DNA of 5,037 nt from Oscillospiraceae bacterium (lineage in GTDB: Bacteria; Bacillota; Clostridia; Saccharofermentanales; Saccharofermentanaceae). The translations under genes were made by a program, and so were the position numbers. The notes beneath the pieces were generated by a model. The model had not been told where the DNA came from and did not search any database. It saw only the letters and a program-made list of their open reading frames with translations. Below are positions 1 to 5,037 of the stretch, piece by piece; position 1 is the first letter of the stretch; each line of letters opens with the position of its first letter. The stretch lies in contig CACZPC010000081.1 of the NCBI GenBank assembly GCA_902782985.1, positions 1 through 5,037 of the forward strand, given 5' to 3'.

Positions 1-590
1 ACTACGCGGACGGTATCGAATTTCTTACCGACATTGAGCATAGTCTTGATGAAGTTCTTGCCGTTCAATCCGAATACCCAAGCGATACGGACGATAAAGT
101 ATTTTTCCAGAGCAGAAGATACTGCAAGTTCTCCCTTGAGCTTGCTTTCGCCATAAACATTAAGGGGAGCATAATCCTTACAATCGGGTGTCCAGGGAGT
201 CGTGCCCTGACCGTCAAATACATAGTCGGTACTGATATAGATCATCTTGCAGTCAAGTTCCCGGCAGATACGGGCAATATTCTCAGTGCCCTGAGCATTG
301 ATAGCGAAGACCTTGGCCTTATTCTCCTCATCCTCGGCAGCATCTACTGCAGTCCATGCTGCGCAGTGAACGACTACGTCAGGATCAACATCCTTAAGGA
401 CCTTCTCAACTGATGCCGCATCCGTGATATCCATCTGTACATATGGCATAGAACAAACTGCAGAACCGTCCTGAACACCGCTGTACTCCGGCTGGATATC
501 TGATCCTACACCTTCGTGTCCGCGGGACTTCAGCTCATTCATCACGTCGTGCCCTAACTGACCGCCTACACCTGTTACAAAAAACTTCAT
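1..590 (-). CDS. rfbD: dTDP-4-dehydrorhamnose reductase (RmlD), 3' end cut by window edge
   Basis: Partial gene: it starts with ATG at 588-590 and runs off the left edge after 196 complete codons; the family is usually about 280-300 residues, so the C-terminal third is missing. The protein is the NAD(P)H-dependent short-chain reductase that makes dTDP-L-rhamnose in the cytoplasm, the last step of the Rml pathway. Visible motifs: nucleotide-binding GVGGQLG at residues 7-13, HCAAWTAVD at 75-83, STDYVFDG at 120-127 with the catalytic-type Thr121, and YGESK at 146-150 giving catalytic Tyr146 and Lys150. The Thr-to-Tyr spacing of 25 fits the family. The region before HCAAW is about 18 residues longer than in enterobacterial RmlD (residues about 33-52), which I recall as common in clostridial versions. 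The start is supported by AGGAG 7 nt upstream and by the MKFFVTG start typical of the family. It lies 18 nt after ugd, in the same operon. The call is secure. Confidence -1.
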   Translation of the reverse strand, partial: MKFFVTGVGGQLGHDVMNELKSRGHEGVGSDIQPEYSGVQDGSAVCSMPYVQMDITDAASVEKVLKDVDPDVVVHCAAWTAVDAAEDEENKAKVFAINAQGTENIARICRELDCKMIYISTDYVFDGQGTTPWTPDCKDYAPLNVYGESKLKGELAVSSALEKYFIVRIAWVFGLNGKNFIKTMLNVGKKFDTVRV

Positions 591-597
591 TTTATAT

Positions 598-602
598 CTC
601 CT
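598..602 (-). promoter_or_regulatory. Shine-Dalgarno site of rfbD
   Basis: The minus strand reads AGGAG 7 nt before the rfbD ATG, inside the 18-nt gap after the ugd stop codon (609-611). It fixes the rfbD start and leaves no space for a separate promoter in the gap itself, so rfbD is probably read from the operon transcript. Confidence -1.
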
Positions 603-608
603 GATCAA

Positions 609-1859
609 TTAATCTTTCTTAAATATATCTCTCGTATATACCTTATCCTTAACATCATCGAGGCACTCGTCATATCGGTTACTTATGATGACATCACTGA
701 GCTCCTTGAATTTCTTAAGGTCATTGACGATCTCGTCGCCGTAGAAGAGCTCACCGTTATCAAGCATCGGCTCATAGATGATGACCTTGGCACCCTTGGC
801 CTTGACACGCCTGATAACACCCTGAATAGAACTCTGTCGGAAATTATCAGATCCGGACTTCATCGTAAGCCTGAATACACCGACGACCACATTCTTATAA
901 TGCTTCTCGGCATCAGAATCATAACCTTCGTAAGTATTAGCTCCGGTCATATCAAGAACGCGCTCGGCAATGAAGTCCTTCCTGGTCCTGTTGGACTCTA
1001 CGATCGCCTCGATCAGGTTCTCAGGCACATCGCCATAATTGGCAAGGAGCTGCTTTGTATCCTTCGGAAGACAATAACCGCCGTATCCGAAAGAAGGGTT
1101 ATTATAGTGAGATCCGATCCTGGGATCAAGACATACTCCGTCTATGATCTGCTTGGTATCAAGTCCCTTCATCTCGGCATATGTATCAAGCTCGTTAAAA
1201 TAGGAAACTCGAAGAGCAAGATATGTATTAGCGAAAAGCTTAACGGCCTCAGCTTCGGTAAAACCGATGATCATCTGAGGAACGTCTTTCTTCTCTGCAC
1301 ATTCTGCAAGTAATCCTGCGAAGTCCTCCGCTGCCTTCTTAAGACGCTCATCTTTAAGATCCGTACCGACAATGATCCTGGACGGGTAAAGATTATCATA
1401 AAGAGCCTTACCCTCTCTTAAGAACTCCGGTGAAAAAAGGATATTATTGCTACCTTTGGTCTTTCTGATATGGGCTGTGAAGCCTACGGGGATCGTTGAC
1501 TTAATGATCATGATCGCATCGGGATTGACCTTCATAACGATATCGATAACGGCCTCTACCGCCTTGGTATTGAAGAAATTCTTCTGCGGATCGTAATTAG
1601 TAGGGGTGGCAATAATTACATAATCAGCCTCCGCATATGCCTTCTCCGCATCAAGCGTAGCAGTAAGATCCAGATCACCTGAAGCAAGTGCATCCTCGAT
1701 TTCCTTGTCAGCTATGGGCGACTTGCCCTGATTGATCTCATCGACCTTCTCAGGTACGATATCGACCGCATAGACCTTTACCTTTCTTGCAAGTAAAGTA
1801 GCAAGGGAAAGTCCGACATATCCTGTTCCGGCTACTGCTATAGTGTATTTATCACTCAT
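609..1859 (-). CDS. ugd: UDP-glucose 6-dehydrogenase
   Basis: Complete 416-residue cytoplasmic enzyme that oxidises UDP-glucose twice with NAD+ to give UDP-glucuronate, a precursor of uronic-acid-containing surface polysaccharides. N-terminal Rossmann domain: GTGYVG at residues 11-16, acidic Asp33 after the second strand, and ATPTNYD at 84-90. Active-site elements: SPEFLREG at 143-150, AVKLFANTY at 205-213 with Lys207 and Asn211, and [12 protein letters not shown] at 258-269 with catalytic Cys263 and Asp267. The C-terminal UDP-binding domain contains [18 protein letters not shown] at 330-347. Every key residue I would look for is present. Length and motifs match the short Gram-positive class typified by streptococcal HasB (about 400 residues) rather than longer forms; the motif set argues against UDP-ManNAc dehydrogenase. 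The ATG start is supported by AAGGAG 8 nt upstream and by the glycine loop beginning about ten residues in. It lies between the membrane protein gene (12-nt gap) and rfbD (18-nt gap) on the same strand. Confidence -1.
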   Translation of the reverse strand: MSDKYTIAVAGTGYVGLSLATLLARKVKVYAVDIVPEKVDEINQGKSPIADKEIEDALASGDLDLTATLDAEKAYAEADYVIIATPTNYDPQKNFFNTKAVEAVIDIVMKVNPDAIMIIKSTIPVGFTAHIRKTKGSNNILFSPEFLREGKALYDNLYPSRIIVGTDLKDERLKKAAEDFAGLLAECAEKKDVPQMIIGFTEAEAVKLFANTYLALRVSYFNELDTYAEMKGLDTKQIIDGVCLDPRIGSHYNNPSFGYGGYCLPKDTKQLLANYGDVPENLIEAIVESNRTRKDFIAERVLDMTGANTYEGYDSDAEKHYKNVVVGVFRLTMKSGSDNFRQSSIQGVIRRVKAKGAKVIIYEPMLDNGELFYGDEIVNDLKKFKELSDVIISNRYDECLDDVKDKVYTRDIFKKD

Positions 1860-1867
1860 TCCTGTAA

Positions 1868-1873
1868 CTCCTT
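1868..1873 (-). promoter_or_regulatory. Shine-Dalgarno site of ugd, overlapping the upstream stop codon
   Basis: The minus strand reads TAAGGAG, so AAGGAG at 1868-1873 shares two bases with the TAA stop (1872-1874) of the membrane protein gene. The spacing to the ugd ATG is 8 nt. A ribosome terminating on the upstream gene would be sitting on this site, which suggests coupled translation (inference) and decides the ugd start. Confidence -1.
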
Positions 1874-4418
1874 AAATATACTCATCAAGATTATAATCTC
1901 TTATCATCTCACGATAAGCCATCGTGCCTTCGAGTCTCTCTTCGAGATCCTCATATGTCATTGTACCCGAATCGATCTGTTCTGCATATGAATTTACGAT
2001 ATTCATATCAGGATAAGTACCTGTATACAATATGTAGATCGATATTACGGTATGAGCCGTAGAGTATCCCTTATCAGTATACTCTTCACTTGCAATAAGC
2101 GTATTAACAAGTTCCATTGGAGACATTTCACCGTTTCTTATCTGCTCGCCGAAGAACTCAAGCCCCGATTCGTCCGCTCCGCGCCCCATGCACGTAAGAT
2201 ATGTACGACGGATAAACCCATCCACATAATCGGCATCGTTATCGTGGAGGCCGTAACCTCGAAGCATCGAAGCGAACCTGTCATCATTCATGAAGTAAGG
2301 AGCTACATCATCTGTATTCTCTCCGTGATCCAGCCTGTCGCAGATCTCATGGATCACGACCTTATTGGCACCCCTGCCCCAGAAAGCGCGGCACATTATA
2401 TCTGCAATCTGCTTATTTGATAAGTCACGATTTCCGAATTCTTCACTTCTTAAGAACGCAAGAATGATATCCGAAGGCTCCACATCACCGCCAATAAGCT
2501 GATAACTCCAGGAATTAAGACCTTCAGGATCAGCTTCACGACCGAATATCGTCTGATAAAGATAAGATACATATTCCGATGATCTGTCATCAGCTCGGTA
2601 AACAAACTGATTATCACGCAGAAGTCCGACTACATAGTCATCGTTGGTTATAAGATTCTCGTTGCCGTCAAGGTAAGTAGCACGATAGCCTCCGGTAAGA
2701 TGATACTTCCTGCACACCGAATAGGACGTATCAGGAGATAGGATTATCATATTCCTGCTAAGCTCTTCCGGGACTCCCACATGAATGGTCAATTCAGGTA
2801 ACGCCATCTGCATCGAGTAGGCAGTCTGGGCATCCGAATCGATATAGACATCCGTAATATCCGCAGTATTTAACACACCCTCATTAACATAATAGATGAA
2901 AGTATCATAAGATCCTCTGTAATCAGCCTTACTAGCCCAATAATATTCAATATAGCCATACTGGACTACGGCCACCAGCAGCATCAGTGATATTGCCGTC
3001 TTAAACTCGGAAGACTTGTGGTAGCACCACATAAGGAACAGTATTATTACAGTAGGAAAGATAAAGAACCATATTCCGGTATCCTTATCTGCCCACTGAT
3101 TGAGCATTACAAGAAAAGATGTCTCATATCCGAACCACCACTTCATGGAAGCATGTCCGTTTTGGAGAGCGGGAATGATCACACTTACGATCATGTATAT
3201 ACCGGATGCAATGATAATGATCATCGAGGAGATGAGTGTATTAAACGTTTCCCTTCCGTACTTTACAAGTTTTATCATCTCCATTATAAGCATAGGGACC
3301 AGCAGATAACCGTAATACCCTATATCAAACAGTTTATTATTCGGAGAGTCATCATGAAGATGAATAAAGATGCCGGTCTTAAGAGATATCAGTGAATAGA
3401 CTGCGATCGCCAGGAATGTAGCGATCCCGAGCAGAAACAAGACAGGATCGATCCCGAAAGCGTGACTCTTCTTATTTCTTACGACTTCTATAACACCTAC
3501 AAAACCGATCATGATCACTCCGCACGAGAATACGGCAGTCATCCAGATATTGGAAAACAAGATATCAAACAAACCTCTTATCGCATGAGACATATGAAGT
3601 CTTTGAGCACCTCTTGCAATATCGTAGAAGTATCCTCCCCAGATCTTAAAGAGCGACGTCTCCCACTCCTGCCCGGCAGAATAAGTGACCACTATATGAT
3701 CGATCACAAATGAACCGATCAGAAGACTTGCCGTCAACACTATTACAGATACTATTGGGTCTATGACCCATCTCTTCATACGAAGTCTGAATACCAATAC
3801 TGTGATAATCAGGGCAGGTAAGATAACAAATGTCCTGATGTCCGCTAGCACCGGGAAAGATATCGCCAGTGAAGCAACTATGCTGTGAACGATACGCCAT
3901 ATACGCTTGGAGGCAAATGAATACTTGATCAATTCATATGCAGCGATCCAGGTGAATAATACAAGGAGATTCTCTGTTCTCAGCGAGGTGGCACGGACTA
4001 AGCCCGCAGCTACGCTTACCATACCCAGAAGGAATGCAGTCTTCTTCTCAAGACCATAATATCCGACGGCTATCCTGATAGTAAGATATGCGGGAATGGC
4101 ACATATAAATGCCATTATCCACCTCATAACTCTGTATACGGCATTGCCGCTGGCGCCAAGACTGAATAAGAGTTTAAGTACAGGAAGATAAAAAACTCCG
4201 CCGGAAGAGACATCGGATGTTAAAGCATTCCAGGAAAAACCCGATGCATCCGCTCCCATAGCCATTATTCGGAACTCTTCGGCAGCATATCTGAAATAGC
4301 TCCACTTATAGACAAAAAGCATCTGGAGAAGAAAAGATAACACAAAAGCAACCATACCGATAAGTATGGATGCTTTCGAATCATTTATTGTTATCTTCCG
4401 TCTCTTAGGGCGTCTCAT
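1872..4418 (-). CDS. Polytopic GT-C-like membrane protein with C-terminal DUF4214-type repeats
   Basis: Complete 848-residue protein of unproven function. After a basic N-terminus (RRPKRRK, residues 2-8) I count about 13 hydrophobic segments: about 17-37, 97-119, 127-142, 148-165, 175-192, 195-211, 219-241, 289-311, 322-346, 367-386, 394-416, 448-466 and 474-492. Basic loops (for example RLRMKRW 211-217, RNKKSH 314-319, KLVKYGRE 383-390) all fall on the cytoplasmic side, leaving residues 493-848 outside. The first outer loop has AEEFR (45-49; Glu47/Glu48), where GT-C glycosyltransferases carry their acidic catalytic motif. The [16 protein letters not shown] stretch (73-88) and RTENLLVLF (147-155) also resemble PMT/ArnT-like enzymes. 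Residues about 500-610 form a soluble linker domain, followed by four DUF4214-like repeats (616-838). The likely role is transfer or modification of a surface glycan using a lipid-linked sugar, inferred from fold and neighbours. It could instead be a non-enzymatic polymer-handling protein. The start overlaps the rfbB stop (ATGA) and has no strong Shine-Dalgarno site. Confidence -1.
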   Translation of the reverse strand: MRRPKRRKITINDSKASILIGMVAFVLSFLLQMLFVYKWSYFRYAAEEFRIMAMGADASGFSWNALTSDVSSGGVFYLPVLKLLFSLGASGNAVYRVMRWIMAFICAIPAYLTIRIAVGYYGLEKKTAFLLGMVSVAAGLVRATSLRTENLLVLFTWIAAYELIKYSFASKRIWRIVHSIVASLAISFPVLADIRTFVILPALIITVLVFRLRMKRWVIDPIVSVIVLTASLLIGSFVIDHIVVTYSAGQEWETSLFKIWGGYFYDIARGAQRLHMSHAIRGLFDILFSNIWMTAVFSCGVIMIGFVGVIEVVRNKKSHAFGIDPVLFLLGIATFLAIAVYSLISLKTGIFIHLHDDSPNNKLFDIGYYGYLLVPMLIMEMIKLVKYGRETFNTLISSMIIIIASGIYMIVSVIIPALQNGHASMKWWFGYETSFLVMLNQWADKDTGIWFFIFPTVIILFLMWCYHKSSEFKTAISLMLLVAVVQYGYIEYYWASKADYRGSYDTFIYYVNEGVLNTADITDVYIDSDAQTAYSMQMALPELTIHVGVPEELSRNMIILSPDTSYSVCRKYHLTGGYRATYLDGNENLITNDDYVVGLLRDNQFVYRADDRSSEYVSYLYQTIFGREADPEGLNSWSYQLIGGDVEPSDIILAFLRSEEFGNRDLSNKQIADIMCRAFWGRGANKVVIHEICDRLDHGENTDDVAPYFMNDDRFASMLRGYGLHDNDADYVDGFIRRTYLTCMGRGADESGLEFFGEQIRNGEMSPMELVNTLIASEEYTDKGYSTAHTVISIYILYTGTYPDMNIVNSYAEQIDSGTMTYEDLEERLEGTMAYREMIRDYNLDEYI
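1905..2573 (-). repeat. Four tandem DUF4214-type protein repeats within the membrane protein gene
   Basis: This is protein-level repetition, not exact DNA repetition. Four units of about 46 residues line up by eye: residues 616-662 (2433-2573), 668-715 (2274-2417), 731-780 (2079-2228) and 785-838 (1905-2066). Each has an N-terminal hydrophobic helix, a central turn ([30 protein letters not shown] and [10 protein letters not shown] in order), then a helix with a Q/R-L/I-x-x-G element (QLIGG, RLDHG, QIRNG, QIDSG), and ends in an acidic-aromatic element (SEEF, DDRF, SEEY, with TMAY in the last). Units 1 and 3 keep the R-x-A-D-x-x-G-L turn typical of DUF4214; units 2 and 4 are divergent. DUF4214 is found in secreted and surface proteins and has no firmly assigned activity that I know of. 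The predicted location outside the membrane is consistent with that. Confidence -1.
4415..4418 (-). other. ATGA start/stop overlap between rfbB and the membrane protein gene
   Basis: On the minus strand the TGA stop of rfbB (4415-4417) overlaps the ATG of the membrane protein gene (4416-4418) in the tetranucleotide ATGA. The preceding 25 bases contain only a weak purine run (GAGAAG, about 12 nt away) and no good Shine-Dalgarno, so the downstream gene probably depends on termination-reinitiation by ribosomes leaving rfbB. The overlap is seen directly; the coupling is inferred. Confidence -1.
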
Positions 4419-5037
4419 CGATTAGCGTACATCTTCTCGTAGTAATTCTGATATTCGCCTGAGATAATGTCTTCCCACCATTCCTTATGGGTAAGATACC
4501 AATCGATAGTCTTATCGATACCGTCAGCAAACTTCGTCTCGGGAAGCCAGCCAAGTTCGTTATGGATCTTGGTAGGATCGATAGCATATCTCATATCGTG
4601 ACCCTTACGATCGGTAACGAAAGTAATAAGCGACTCGGGCTTATCCAGTTTCTTACAGATAAGCTTAACGATATCGATATTCTTCATCTCGTTATGACCG
4701 CCGACATTATAGACCTCGCCGATCTTACCCTTATGAATGATAAGGTCGATGGCCTTACAGTGATCCTCTACATAGAGCCAGTCACGTACATTTAAGCCTT
4801 CACCGTATACGGGAAGAGGTTTATCTGCCAGAGCATTAGCGATCATAAGAGGGATCAACTTCTCGGGGAAGTGATAAGGTCCGTAGTTATTGGAACAGCG
4901 TGAGATAGTCACGGGAAGTCCGTATGTCCTGTAGTAAGCCATTACAAGAAGATCTGCTCCAGCTTTTGAAGAAGAATAGGGGCTACTGGTATGTATAGGG
5001 GTCTCCTCTGTAAAGAAAAGGTCAGGACGATCAAGGG
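4415..5037 (-). CDS. rfbB: dTDP-glucose 4,6-dehydratase (RmlB), N-terminus beyond window edge
   Basis: Partial gene: the reading frame stays open to the right edge and gives 206 residues of a family that is usually about 340, so roughly the first 135-140 residues, including the glycine-rich NAD loop and the catalytic Asp-Glu pair, lie outside. An in-frame ATG at 4940-4942 is internal, not the start, because conserved RmlB sequence continues upstream of it. The enzyme converts dTDP-glucose to dTDP-4-keto-6-deoxyglucose with bound NAD+ in the cytoplasm, step two of dTDP-L-rhamnose synthesis. Visible signatures, counted from the edge: [16 protein letters not shown] at 9-24 with the catalytic YxxxK pair Tyr20/Lys24 (codons at 4976-4978 and 4964-4966), [18 protein letters not shown] at 45-62, then [26 protein letters not shown] and ELGWLPE in family order. 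The C-terminus ends normally. It is the most upstream gene visible in the operon and is joined to the next gene by a 4-nt overlap. Confidence -1.
   Translation of the reverse strand, partial: LDRPDLFFTEETPIHTSSPYSSSKAGADLLVMAYYRTYGLPVTISRCSNNYGPYHFPEKLIPLMIANALADKPLPVYGEGLNVRDWLYVEDHCKAIDLIIHKGKIGEVYNVGGHNEMKNIDIVKLICKKLDKPESLITFVTDRKGHDMRYAIDPTKIHNELGWLPETKFADGIDKTIDWYLTHKEWWEDIISGEYQNYYEKMYANR

Noticed and set aside
591..608. Possible promoter or terminator in the gap between ugd and rfbD
   Set aside because: The gap is 18 nt and holds a Shine-Dalgarno site. I see no hairpin with a T-run and no room for -35/-10 elements.
900..1313. Plus-strand open frame of 137 codons antisense to ugd
   Set aside because: It lies wholly inside a gene with all catalytic motifs intact, its translation resembles no family I know, and it has no promoter or ribosome binding context. 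It is a shadow of the real reading frame.
2052..3713. Several plus-strand open frames of 69-125 codons antisense to the membrane protein gene
   Set aside because: Their translations are low-complexity or composition-biased, lack recognisable domains and have no Shine-Dalgarno context. The minus-strand frame is long, uninterrupted and has coherent membrane topology.
3646..3900. Minus-strand 84-codon frame inside the membrane protein gene
   Set aside because: It is an out-of-frame reading of transmembrane-coding sequence, and the true frame is unbroken across it, so there is no sign of a frameshift or nested gene.
4405..4795. Small open frames on both strands over the 3' part of rfbB
   Set aside because: They overlap the conserved RmlB C-terminal coding sequence in other frames and show no family resemblance.
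4940..4942. In-frame ATG that could be read as the start of a short 175-residue protein
   Set aside because: The frame remains open upstream to the window edge and encodes the conserved RmlB segment with the YSSSK catalytic motif, so the ATG is an internal methionine.
1..5037. Mobile elements, CRISPR arrays, RNA genes or inverted repeats
   Set aside because: I saw no transposase-like coding, direct-repeat arrays, tRNA-like or rRNA-like sequence. Nearly the whole window is accounted for by four protein-coding genes on one strand.

Overview
The window is one strand-coherent stretch of a cell-surface polysaccharide sugar-nucleotide locus. All genes read on the minus strand, so transcription runs from the right edge (5037) to the left edge (1). 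In transcription order it holds the 3' part of a dTDP-glucose 4,6-dehydratase gene (rfbB/rmlB, cut by the right edge), a large 13-pass membrane protein with a C-terminal array of DUF4214-type repeats, a complete UDP-glucose 6-dehydrogenase (ugd), and the 5' two-thirds of a dTDP-4-dehydrorhamnose reductase gene (rfbD/rmlD, cut by the left edge).

The genes are packed as an operon. rfbB and the membrane-protein gene share a 4-nt ATGA overlap. The membrane-protein gene and ugd are 12 nt apart, and the ugd Shine-Dalgarno sits on the upstream stop codon. ugd and rfbD are 18 nt apart with another clear AGGAG site. There is no intergenic stretch longer than 20 nt, and I see no room for a promoter, terminator, tRNA, CRISPR array or mobile element. 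Promoter and terminator must lie outside the window.

The organism is probably a member of the Clostridia, perhaps Lachnospiraceae-like. The basis is strong AGGAG-type ribosome binding sites, moderate GC content judged by eye, and the style of the proteins. RmlD has the long N-terminal region I associate with clostridial versions, Ugd is the short Gram-positive (HasB-like) class, and GT-C-like membrane proteins with DUF4214 repeats occur in such genomes. This is inference from memory of family members, not from a search.

Functionally, RmlB and RmlD are steps 2 and 4 of dTDP-L-rhamnose synthesis, and Ugd makes UDP-glucuronate. RmlA and RmlC are not in the window and may lie beyond either edge. 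The membrane protein looks like a GT-C-fold glycosyltransferase whose C-terminal third is predicted to be extracytoplasmic. It is the only gene here whose role is not settled, and it is the most interesting object in the window.
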